A DNA stretch of 64,000 bases from Serinus canaria. Taxonomy: Eukaryota; Chordata; Aves; Passeriformes; Fringillidae. Below the pieces are notes generated by a model that was given only the letters and a program-made list of their open reading frames with translations, searched no databases and was not told where the DNA came from. The stretch covers positions 12,575,219 to 12,639,218 of the forward strand of contig NC_066323.1 of NCBI RefSeq assembly GCF_022539315.1, in the 5' to 3' direction. Shown one piece after another: positions 1 to 11,900 of this stretch. The number at the start of each line of letters is the position of its first letter. Positions within the stretch are counted from its first letter, which is position 1. Position numbers and translations under genes: made by a program.

Positions 1-75
1 TGTCTACGGTTTGCTTTGCTCCTGAGTCTGGGGTACAGCTATTCCCAGTGCACGGATTACGGCCTTTTTACACAT

Positions 76-290
76 GGAAATTGAGCAGAGGAGCACAAGC
101 AATTTCACAATAGCTCCCCTTGTGGACAAATTGTTTTGGAATAAAAGATACTTTAGTCTGGAATAATTAGTGCAGCAATTATTCTAGAACAGAATAAGTG
201 CACTAATTATTCCTACAGTGTCTACACAGGGACAAACAGAAAGCTATTGAAGAATGGCTTATTCTGCAATAGCTATTTTGGCCAATTTCC
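76..290. mobile_element. Fossil palindromic DNA transposon (MITE-like)
   Basis: The segment is a long imperfect palindrome made of nested inverted arms that share nearly one centre near 180-188. GGAAATTG at 76-83 pairs with CAATTTCC at 283-290. CAATAGCT at 108-115 pairs with AGCTATTG at 242-249. A perfect 15-bp arm at 160-174 (GGAATAATTAGTGCA) pairs with 199-213, and TTATTCT at 179-185 pairs with AGAATAA at 191-197. Near the arms are the related strings CCTTGTGGACA and TGTCTACACAGG. This layout, with repeated 'GGAATAA' and 'AATAGCT' words and a 'TGTCTACA' end, resembles old palindromic non-autonomous DNA transposons of amniote genomes. No transposase is present and target-site duplications are not clear. 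The family name is not assigned. Confidence 0.5.
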
Positions 291-310
291 TCATATAGGC
301 AAATCCTATT

Positions 311-3300
311 GGTGTTGTCAGCAGGTAATGAGCGTATAGATGGAGAATGTGGATGGATTGCATTAATGATCTTTTCCCATTAGTGTTTCTTTGTGCTTCA
401 CTTTTGTGTGTTTGCAGAGTTAATTGCTTAAAACTCCCTCTTAAGTCAGACACATTTCTAATCCTAACTTCCCACTTCTTAACAGAGACCCTTCAAACTC
501 TTTTGTGGGTGATCCACCACCAGCCAGCTGAGCAAATCCATGCTCATATCTGACTGTAAAATTGTTGATTTTCACTGGAATGTATTTGTTTTTTCTGGGA
601 GGTGTAAAAGTTTGTGCTGCGTTAAAGACCATTTATGCATTTTCTCCCAGGACTGCTTTGCGAAATAGTTTTGCAATCATTTGAAAAGCCACTGGAAAAT
701 TCACCCTTGTGATTACTGTTTCAAGGAGACAGAAGATCCACCTGTATGGAGAGCTGAGGGAGCTACTGGTGAAAGGTAAGAGAAATGTCTTTTAGATTGC
801 AAACTATATTTCTCCCTTATAATAAAAGAACACTTAACATTCATGCAACACCTCATTATCTTAATTTCTGAACTAAACATGTTTTCACACAGGTCATATA
901 ACCATCAGTATCAACATTAGTGTCTTTGGCTTACTCTGCATGAGTACATTTGGAAGTGCATATTTGCCTGGAAGGAAGAGTTATTCCTCCACTGGCATGT
1001 GACACTCAGGGCACAGTTCTCACATTTTCTCAGACCAAAGGATAGAGAAAAGCTTTGGTGGGACAGGGATGAGAGGGGATTCACCTACTGACTCAGGGAT
1101 CCACTGGCACACAAAGAAGCCAGTATTTGCTTTCAAACTGAAAATCAAGATAGTTTTAGGGAAAGTTTTAAAAGATTTCACCTATTTAAGCACCTAGTTT
1201 GAGCCTTTTTAAGATCATATCAAACTCTACCTGTAGGAAAGGAGAGACAAATAATCTCTGTCCATTTGAAAAGGAATTAGCAGGCAAATGCGGCAGACTT
1301 TGTCTAAGCTCTGCATAGGTTCTGTTTATGTTATTGTAGAAACTGTAGCCTAAGTGTAGAACTGGAAGGAAAATAAACTTCATCTTTCCATTCTCACGCT
1401 AACTTACTGTATAAACCCAGGCAGCTTGCTCAGCCTTTTGGGGCCTCATGTGCAGTGGGCTAAAGATACAGCCTCTAGCTGAGGCATTGCATTATAAAGG
1501 GTTTAATAGATTTACAATCAAATCTGTTATGGGGAAGTCTAGCCCTTTAAAGCAGGAAAGTTGCAATATGAGATAAGTGAGAAGCAGAGTGGGATTGTGC
1601 TATAAAAAGTGAAACCTGTGTTCAATCTATGCATGTGGGTTAATGCTTATTTCATTACAAAAAGCTGTTTGAAAAGTACTATTATTAAGACCCATGAGTA
1701 GATAGTTGAAAGATAGGGATGTATCTGTTTCTCCAGACAATATGGCTTTTAAAAACGCTTCCCTCAATGACTAAATTTCCCTACTAAACTGAGTACTACA
1801 TTCCCTGTTAAAATCAGGTTCACTGTTCATAACCTTTTTTTCCAATGCTGTGTCATAAAACTGTAATTTAGGTGATGCTAGCTTGCAAACCTGAGTTTAG
1901 CAATGTGCCCATACTATGATTTCGATAGAGCAAATTCATCTCTGGTGAAGTGCAGCCTCTCAAATGAGATGGTAGGTGATAATACTTAGAAATCTGTTTT
2001 CATGTTAAGAGGGGGGGCATAGGAGGAGAAATTTCTTTGTCCCTCTGTTATTATGCAGTTCTGCTTCTCTTTCCTTGGTGCAGTAATGATGCAATGGGAT
2101 GCAGATGGGTTCATAACTGGAAACATTCTAAAAATACCCTAAAATTCCAGTGCCAAGAACAGGAAAAAATACCTACTTTCTCTTCATTGAGAAGTAGAGA
2201 AATGAGCTGTTTGGTTCAACAGCAATTCCGGTAAGAGGAAACTATTCTTTTATTACTCTGATGATCTGAATAAAACTATAGGAATATATACTCTACTATA
2301 GGAATATAATGTCTTAAGGACACAATGCCACTTTGTCCCTAAAACCTCAAGATAGTCAACATGTTTGCAGCTGCAAAAATGCTTATTGTTTGTCCAGCTG
2401 AAGTAACATTCTGAAAAACAGCAAACCAACAGGTTCTCTGGTGAAATGCCTCTTCTTATTTGAAATGGCAAATGAAAATCCAAACATTTGGAGATTGGTT
2501 TGAACTGCACCCACAATTTAAGGACCTGCTCTGAACTTTTGTTCTCTATTTCCATCCAAATCTTCTATAATCCTCAAGGAACAATACCTTTCTGTATTTT
2601 TGTCATTACATGCACCCAAACTCAATCTAGGCAAGTTAGGTTTAGACTTTCTCTGTAGAATCTCACTGAGTGAGATGGAAAAATCTTGCAGTTCCCTGTG
2701 CAGAGTCAGATATATCAGGAATTTTATAGGTTGGGATCCTCTCTGTGTTTGGGACAGCTCTGGAGTTAAGTTTGCTCTTTCCCCTGTAGGAGTTCGCCAT
2801 ATGCAATTTTATGTCCCAAAGTATTTTAGATGCTATAAGTTAATCCAGGTACTTAAAAGATTAAAGATAGGAGTGTTTAGATGGCAGTACAGCAGAAACA
2901 AGGGAACAGAAGGTGGCTGACAGGAGGAGGAAGGAAAAGATGCACCCTCATTATTTATAATGAAGAGAAAAGCTGCAAATTTAACCAAGTGTTTCCAATC
3001 CCATGTGTTCTTTTTTTATTGCTCTCTAAGTGCAAAAAATGTTTATAGTTGGGTCCCCAGCTGGAACATTATTTAAGATCTCAGAGAAGAGATGAGGGTT
3101 GGACTCCACAATATTCATAGGTGTGAAGCTCTCTTCACACATGCCTCATAAGGGTGAAGCCCTACCAAGCAGTCATGGGAATGTTTTCCCACTCCCCTTT
3201 CTGGTAATGTTACACATTTTTATACAACCAGGCCTTAGGGTGCCACAGATTCCTCCTTCGTGATGCTGCTGAGCTCAGCAGTGCTCTTTTGTTCTGCATA

Positions 3301-6300
3301 AGTTTTAACCTGGAGAGAGGGAGGCTGCAGAACAGAAAAAAAAAGGGACTTAGAGCATCATGAGCCTTGTGGGAAACTTCTTTCCAAAGAGCTGTGAATG
3401 ATCAAAAGATCAGAAGTTTGCTTTACCTACCCAATGATCTGTAGAGCCTGGAACAACAGAAGAGAGGGGATTTTCTCCTTGCAGAACAGAAATTTTTATT
3501 TGAAGTGATAAAAACTCTGGATGTGTTTTCTTTACTGCGAGCAGCACCGGTGGGCATTCCAGTGTTGCCTTTCTTTGAATTTATAATGTTTGTACTACCT
3601 TTTAAAATAACTATCAGTTATGGAAACAAAGCAACGGGGAAGCTGTTTTTCTGTTTGGAGGGTTTCTGTTTGTTCGGGGGTTTTGTGTTTTGCACTGGTG
3701 CAAACATGTGCTGAAGGCAGCTCATAAGCAACTTAGATTTGTGTGATATTCTCTGAAGAATTTATTGGTATAATAGTCTACATGTACACTAGGAACCTGG
3801 GAGCCTGTCCTCGGCCACATCCCAGCTCCTCACTGGAGCAAGACCTTGGTACTTGCCGTCCTTTCTCCCCCCCTCTTCCTTGGACAGGAAAGCTGGGGAA
3901 TGTGAGCTGGATGGAGCTGAGGCACATTTCGACAGCTGCCTGGTTTGATGAAGAAACACTGAAGACCTCAGGGCACAGGATGGCACACAATCGCACACGC
4001 TCAGAAATGTAGCCATACAATGAAAGCTTGTGGTAAAACTTTGTGTGAAGTGTCTGCCCTATGAAGCGCAGACAGCTTGGCCATTGTCCTTCTTTTAAAG
4101 CCTGTGTAGCACACGCAGCAACTGGAAAACATCAGCTGAAAGAGTGAAGGTGGGAGAGGGAACTGGCCCACCCAAGCTCTGACCTTCCTTTCTGAGCTTT
4201 GCATGTGGCAACAATTGCTTGGTGACTGGTAATTTCCTGCAGAAGATTCCTCACCTGCTGTCACCTTAGCCAGGGAACAAGTAGTGCCTTTAGGTATAAC
4301 TGACCATGCCAGCAGTGCAGGCTCAGTGCAATTACAGACAAACTTGGAAAAGAGACATTTAGAAAGCTACTAATTAAACTCATAACCTTATGTCGAGTGT
4401 AGAACTGTAGATGTTTGCGTAACAATGTTTTTTAGGTTGCTTGACTTTTCCAGAAGTCAAGGACCAGTGGAATACAGATCATGCAGAGGGTGGGAGCAAG
4501 ATTACCTTGGCAAGTTATGGGGAAAGAAAAATGAACACATAATGGTGAAAAGCTAGCAAAGACTTTGGCTGTGATACAGCAGGAGGCTGCTCCTCCTGAC
4601 TTGAAAAACAAAAGTGAGACTAACTCTACTTCTGCAGTCCCAAGGTTGGAAAATGGATGAGTCTGTATTTCAAATTACTTTCCCCATGATGTCATGTCTT
4701 GATTTCTCTTCTCACCACTTATATATATTTTAGGGAGAATATAACTGCTCTGATGTGTTTCATTTTCCGAGTCTTGAATAATCTTCCAAAGACTTTCAAC
4801 TTTGTTAATGTTTCCTCAAAACATCACCTGATTTCAAAGGCCCACCAAATCCAGATCAGTGCAGGGTAGGCTGAGATAGAAATGAGTTTCACACTAAGTG
4901 CAAAATGTTTGTCCTAAGTGCAGATGGTTCCTGTTAAACTTCATGAAAACTTTAAGAAAACTATGTTTTTATGCCATAGGCATGAACAAAAGCTCACTGA
5001 AGCTTCATCTGTGGCAAACTAATTGTTTATTGAAAATGGAGATATTCCGTTGTTTTTGAAAGAGAGCACAATGCTGCACTAACTTGGGAGAGCAGCTTGC
5101 TCTCACACTTTCATGCTCATTAGAGAAGTGGAGTGTTTCTTGTGTGAGTGTAATAACCTGACTGGAGATGAAAGATTCTTATTCTTCTGATATTCACATT
5201 CTCCTGTCTCTGAGGGGTCACCTGAAGTACTCAGGAAATGCAACTGCTTCAGCAGAGAGGGAGACTTCCATAAATGTGAGGAAAGGGAAGACATTTATTG
5301 TAGTTACCTATTAAACAGTTCTCTGTTGTGCGTAAGATAAAGCTTTGTAAATGTAGAGAATGCATAAATTCAATAGAAAAATGTCCTAATTATTTTGGCA
5401 TCATCAAGGTGTGTTTTATGAAGTTGGATATTGTTCCAGGTCTTAACTGTCTTTGGTTTAATTCCAGGAGACACATAGTCTGTGTCTTTTTGAATTTCAG
5501 TGTTACTTTTTCCTTTTCATAGCCAACTTTTTTTCTCTTTCTGAAATGTGTAGCTTGGAAACGAGGTCCTTTTAATGAAGCTTTTGAGTCTCACAAAATA
5601 TGATTAATCTGATTAGTGGTTCAGACTCTTTTTATGCTTACATTAACTAACACAAAGAGCCCCCCTACAGGTTAAAGTTTAAATGTGGATTACCAGATAA
5701 AGCTAGTCCTGACGAGGTTTCTATGGTGCAAAGAAAAATTGAATTTGCCTTTCACCTCATTTCAGCCTTTGTCATCCTGGTTTTTGCCCTTCTCCCTCAT
5801 TCACAGTGAGGATATTAATTTTGCAGTAAAATCTTTAAGCAATTATGCAGATAGCTTGGAAAAAGCAACATACAAACACACTATGAAAAGCTTAACTGAA
5901 AAATGGACCCCAGATATTCATTAAAACCAGATGGTAACATTCCTAGCTGCATAACTTTGGATGTTTGGACTAAATTTGTGTTAATGTGTTACAACCAGAC
6001 AACAAAAATGAACCAGTGTCATGACTGTATGTATGCCGGTATCGTGCTTTATATTTACAAAGTAGTGAGGTACGGTACCTACCCTGTGAATGTCCTCTTT
6101 GATAAACAACTAAGAAAGGCTATCCTTTCACACACAAACACATCCATCTTTAGATAGCATTCCTCTGTGGGAGGCTTGCCTTCAATTTAACAGATAATGA
6201 ACTTCTTCAGATGAATCAGAAAATTGATAGTGAAATGAAGTTTAGTATTTTGCAGTGCAGCATCTACCAATACAAGGATGTTTATAGTTTCAAAATGTGG

Positions 6301-9300
6301 TTTATTAAAAATACTCATTTTTAGAAAAATTTCTCATCAGTCTAGTAACCCTAGCTAATTTTTATCCCTAATCACTTTATTTTGCAGATTATTTGTGTTA
6401 TTGCTCTTCCAGAAATGGCTATAAGAAATTGGAGACAAACAGCACCTGCAAATAGCACTTAATTAAAAGCATGATTGTGTACAGGGGCTTTCTATATATT
6501 TCTCTCTCAACAATGAAGATGGAAAGGTATTTTTTCTTTTCTTATATGGCATGCTCCATATGATCCAATAAAGCACAACTAACATAGCACACCAGCCAGG
6601 GTAGACTACAGTTTCCCCTCAGTGCACACACATATTCCCATTACTGCTAATGGGAGATGCATGTCCCCACACAGAGGCAAGAGGGATCTTATATGTACAT
6701 GTCATACATATGAAAATATCTGGCATCAAAAGAGGTGTCTGGTCTTGACAAATTGCCAGGAGGCTTTTTTTTTTTCCTGTTAATTATAGTAATTATTTAT
6801 CATGCATTAAAATAGTGCCCTAAATTTGCATGGCACTATGTGCAACACAAATAAGCTGCATTCATTGCTGAAAGGAACCAACAATGAAAAGCTGACAAAC
6901 GTGCACAATGTGCATCATCTGGAGTTACAGGAGGTAGTGATCCCCTTCCCGGAGATGGGGATTTCAGAGGCTGGAAGGGCCTGTCTTGGGACAGGGGGCA
7001 GTGTGAGCCCAGCTGAAGAGCCCTCATTGCCACAAGTGAGGTGAGGACTTGTGCACAGCCCAGGGAAAGGGCAGGGAGCGCCTGCCCTGCCAGGAGCAGT
7101 GGCCGCGGTTAGCGAGGGGATCAGAGCGGGCGCTGTGCCTGCAGTGCAGGGAGAAGGTGAGCTCAGCAGCAGCTGAAAGGCAGGGCTCCAGGAGAGAAAG
7201 CAGGAGTATGCAAGGTGTAAAAGATGAAAGAGCTTTGGCTAAACCAGATCGAAAGGCAGACAAGTCCGATTAAGGGCAGTTTAGCCAGGAGCCAGAGAAA
7301 AAGGTGTTTTCTGTGACAGAGACAGGGACGCTACTAATTCACTGCTTGGGTCAGCCCTTGGCGTGTGTAAACTTGGCCTCTTCTTACTGTTGGTTTTGTC
7401 TAGCCTCAAGGAAATCTTGTTTTTATCCTGTTTGTAAATATGCTTTATACCGTCACATATCTCCATGTATATTTTATGTCTGTGTCGGTCTGTCCTATGG
7501 GAAATGAATCTGCTGACCAGTTGCTATAGGTTTTGTGGAAATTGGTAACAAGGGAAGATGTACATAATTTCTGATGAGGGAAAGGTATCAGGAGTCCTTG
7601 AAGAACAGAGAATGTTCCACCTGGAGCAACACTTTCCATTGGAGACTTGCACCCCCTGAGGTCCCAGAGAATCTAACTATGAGCACAAAGCCAGGGGAGA
7701 ACAGCATCCTTCATCCTGCCGCTCAGGGAAGTACTTGTATTGTAATTGAAATTTAATCTGAGTTCATGAAATGTTTATGAACCTGGAACAATTGTATAAA
7801 GTTTCAGTCAGTTGCACTGCAATTTTATTTGCATATTTGTTTTTGGAAAGGAACATGGGCCTTCAAATACTGCAAAGAAGAATTTATTTTCCTTTTTTTT
7901 TTTTTTAATCTTGAGCTGGTCTAAAGTAGAGTACTGGAACCTCTTGAGTAATCCCCCAGATTAAGAGGAGCTTCTTTGGACTCTGTTTTCTCAAAAGAAA
8001 TAGTTACAAGCTTTTAGCCCTTGTGTTATCTTTGAATCAGTTGAAAAATAACTGATGGCAATAAGCAGTGGCAGGCCTCCCAAACTGTCAGCTGAGGGCT
8101 TCGTTATGTATTCTTTCCCCCAGAAGGATTACCCAGGAGAGTGCAAAGGGGAGTCCAACTGTCTGAGTGCTACTCTAGAGACATTGGAATGTGTTTAATT
8201 CAGCAGAAGCTGAAGGCAGTTAGAATGTCACACAGTCGTTTCCATAAAGGAAAAAAAAAGTCAGAGAAATACTATCTGAGGACTTTAGATTATGTGGCTT
8301 CTTGAGCTACTCCGGAGATGCAGGTAGTTTAGAAAAATCTCTTGACCTTTACAGGCTTCCTCCGCCATGATGGTTCGACGTAGCTGTGTAAAATGATAGG
8401 TAGTTTACAGCCTGCCTTCCCTGGGGTGAAGCTGATTTACAACATGCTTTGTGTGTAATTTGGCTGTAGAGAGACAGTTTTACACCCAGCTTCTGCATTT
8501 TGGCTATGGTGAGGACTGTAAAAATGCTGTGATCCTGGAATGTGCGTGTTCTTATATTGTTTCTTCTTGGAGATGCAGCGCTTGCTGAGACTGGTGGGGG
8601 ACTGAGGTAACCCACTGACCTAATATCTAGACCTAGACTGATTAGATAATCTTCTGAATGAATGCATACTTATTTTCCTGATTCAATGGAGTTATTGTGC
8701 CTGAGCCAGTCCTAACTTCCTCTCAAAGGAAAGACTGGGCAGCTGCTTCCCTTCCTCCTTCTCCTCCTTCTCCTTCCTTGAGGTCACTAATGCTTCAATT
8801 TAATCATGCATTGAGTGATCTTGAAGTAGCAGGCCACGCAGAGATCTTAATTATTTTCTGGAAAGCAGAGAGGCACACATCCATATGGATGTGTATCCAA
8901 CAGGTTTGGTGCTGGTGCTGGAAGTCCCTACCCCTCTCTCCCCAGCTCAGCCACAGCAGTGGTGCTGTTGGTGCTGGGCTTGTCCTCTGCTTGTGCTCTG
9001 CCCTCTTGCCCCATGGCCCTCAGCTGCGCACACAGCTCTGGCAGCTGCTCACCCCACTGATGGCAGCACTGTCATGTTCTGGGGACTGAAGCCATGTGGT
9101 AGCTCCTGGCAGCCACTTGTAACCAATACCCATTATCCTCTCCCCCTGTAGGACACAGAGCTGCTGCTGACCACTCATATTTTGGACCATTTGGTTCTCA
9201 AGGCTGGATAACACTGGGGATCAAGTCCCACATCTCATGAGCTCAAGGTTCTAGGCAGGGGTTTAGGTATTGCATGGGCTGAGTAAAAAACAGCTTGATT

Positions 9301-11630
9301 TGTCAGAGGGTTTGGAATAGAAAACCATCCACCATGGACCGAGAAGGCTGAATTGCTTCTCCTTTCTTTACACACACCTTCTATTCATCTAAACTTCTGA
9401 ATTTCTGCCCAGAGGATTGACATGCTGGAGTCCTCTTGGACTACCCCTAAGAATCCCAGATGGCAACAGTAATTACAGTGTATGTTATTACTGTGTTTAA
9501 ATTTTAATATCTGTTTTAAAAAAAAAAAGGTAATGGCAAGGGTCTGCTCATTTACAGGTATTGTCAATACAGCAAAGAGCTATTGTAATTATTTTGGAAA
9601 ACAGCTCTAGCATAACACTGATGTTTATATAAGTATACTTTCAAAAGCCTATGCTTAGTACCCTAAAATATTCATTAAATTATTGCCTTAAAGCATAATA
9701 GGCATTTGAAGAGTAATTTATATACTTGAACAGAAACTGCCATATCAGCTATTTTTTCCTTTCTGTTTCACACATACACATACGTATTTTTATTTATATA
9801 TATCTTGCATGTGTAATGACAAAAAATTGTATCTAAACATGGAGAATGCATGAGTCTGTCTCACTGCTGCAGACAAGAAAACTGTAGGTTCATTCATCCT
9901 TTCCTGATTCTTAATTTAATAGAAAAGTCAGCCTGGCCTTTACAAAAATAATTTGCAATATAATTGTTTTTGGAGGGGATTTTTTAAATTACTTTGGAAA
10001 CAAGCTGTTTAAATCTCTTTGTATCTGTCATAGTTAGGATAATTGATGTTGATATTACTTGTAATATTTTCAGTCATGTTTTATAGAAAAATGGACACAT
10101 ATTTTTAATAGTGACTGAATATATTTATAGTTGAAGAGGTGGGAAGCAGAATTTGAACTTCTCTTCTGGTATTAGAAGTGAAAAAAATTAACTCAGCTGT
10201 GGGAAAGTTTGTCCAAACAAGTTTTACAGCTGGCAAGTAAGTGTATCATTCCTTCCCCTCCCCCAAACTGTTGATTTTATTTTTTTCCCTGTCTTGGTTT
10301 CTTTTTCTTTTTATCAGCTTATATATCCACATTTCTCAAGTGATATTTCTTATTAAATTACAGTCACATGTTGTGTCAAATCATTTAATCTCTTAAATTG
10401 GAGTCCAGATTTCTTGCATAAGAAAAATATCTTTAGATTCTTTAGGACAAAAAGCATCATGTATTTGAGTTCTCCAAAAGCATTTAATAAAGCATGAAAA
10501 GATATGACATCAATCCCACTAAAACACAAGGGCAAATGAATGATGTTACTGTAAATCTTTACATCAATCACGCCCAGGACTTTCGAAACAATATAGTTTT
10601 GTTTGCATTTCAGAAGTGACAAACAACTCTTCTGACTGGCTTAACATAGTCACTTTCCATTAGTCAAGACCAGAAGCAAGTCAGAATTAAAATGTGGCCC
10701 TTGGTTGCCAGGCAGCCGAGTTGTCTTGACATGGTGGTTAGTTTCCTTTTCATCCAGTGACAACAGTGAAATGAAAGAAGTTTTGAAAAACTTGATAATG
10801 GTTTTCAAAGGAGGAGGATAATTGGTGGGGCTAGCTTGTGCAGCTCTGTGTGGAAACTTTCGTCTGTGCTAAGGGAAGACTGTCACTAAAAATTTAAACT
10901 CTTGTACACAAACTTGACCTGGAATCTTCTCCAGGTTTTCACTGGTTCATTTGTAGAACACTTCTCTCAGCCCAAGGGGTGCTGGGATGAAAGCGTTAGG
11001 ACAGATGGGTAAAGCCCCAAAGGAAGAAAAGAATCAATAGTTGTGATTTAATCCATCAGTGAAAGGGAGGAATTAAGTAAAATCCTTAAAATGGGGAATT
11101 TGTAAAAGATCTTTTGATAGTACCTATAGCTGAAAATAATTTATCATCTGATCGCTGTTGAAAGTTAATGGCATTTGGACTTAGAAAAGCATATTTTTGA
11201 CTCATTCTGCCAGATATTAAGCAATTTTCCTGCTGTTATTTTTGATACTCTCTAGACAATAGATAATTTAATTCAAACAAATTTTCCCAAGATGACAAAA
11301 ACCTAAAGCATAACAGGATGATCACAAGATAAGCTTTTGCTGCTGATGTTAATAATGCAAAAGCTAATGGGACATTAATATTAATAATAATATAAGTTGA
11401 TATGAAGTAATATTTGTGTTAAACTGTTATAAAAGTCAAACGTATGCATAGCTGTCCATATCATTCATTTGTTAAAAGAAAAAGGTGGGGGGGGGAAGCT
11501 CAGCAAAATGCACCCATAATGAAAGAAGGGACCAATTAGGGTTGGATTAACATTCATGGTTATTTACAGTTGTTTTTGTACTTGTTCTTGTGCTCTGACT
11601 TCCTAAAATTTCACAACCCAAAGATTTAGA
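311..11630. other. Non-coding DNA, no gene recognised
   Basis: This is AT-rich sequence with scattered short open frames in all six frames and no recognisable protein. Points seen inside it: an exon-like piece at 651-774 bounded by a CAG acceptor and a GTAAGA donor, but with stops in all three frames; a GC-richer patch with several CpGs at about 7040-7160 that ends in GAAG followed by GTGAGC; a 14-base T run at 7893-7906; and a 9-base G run near 11487. Nothing else stands out. Confidence 0.7.
1415..1510 (+). repeat. Possible MIR-like ancient SINE relic
   Basis: The order 'GGCAGCTTGCTCAGCC', 'GGGGCCTCATGTGCAGTGGG', 'GATACAGCCTC' loosely follows the MIR core order (loss of weight after 'gcctcag...catctg...aaatggg'). 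The match is degraded and made by eye; it could be chance. Confidence 0.25.
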
Positions 11631-11639
11631 AAAATGGGG

Positions 11640-11900
11640 TTGTTTAGACGCGAGGTGCAATGAAGTGGCTGCAGCCATTGTGCAGACACCACCTCTCTCA
11701 TTATACCCTCTCAATCAACACTCGGCACACAGGAAACCGCAATAAAGCCCATCTGCCACGGTTAATCTGCAGGCAAACCCACACCCATGTCTGTGCCCGT
11801 TACTCTCCAGCCTTATTATTCTCAGATCCAAAGCTTCATAAGGGATCAGCCAAAGTCCATTAAAGTAAATAATAGCTAGAAATGACAGGCTTAGCAAGGA
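11640..11900. promoter_or_regulatory. Candidate conserved non-coding element
   Basis: This stretch keeps more CpGs than its surroundings (GACGCG, CTCGGC, ACCGCA, CACGGT, CCCGTT) and is dense in short words bound by developmental factors: ACCGCA (RUNX-like), CATTGTG (SOX-like) and CCATTAAAG (HOX/CDX-like). The texture resembles known vertebrate enhancers, but no conservation data were available, so this is inference. The open frames through it on both strands are short and overlap each other, which argues against coding. Confidence 0.2.

Noticed and set aside
651..774. Exon-like segment with CTCCCAG acceptor and GTGAAAG|GTAAGAG donor
   Set aside because: All three forward frames contain stops; it could only be a non-coding exon, with no other support.
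3070..3120. GAGGGTTGGACTCCACAATATTC, similar to a CR1 3'-end word
   Set aside because: Only about a dozen bases match and neighbouring CR1 words are absent.
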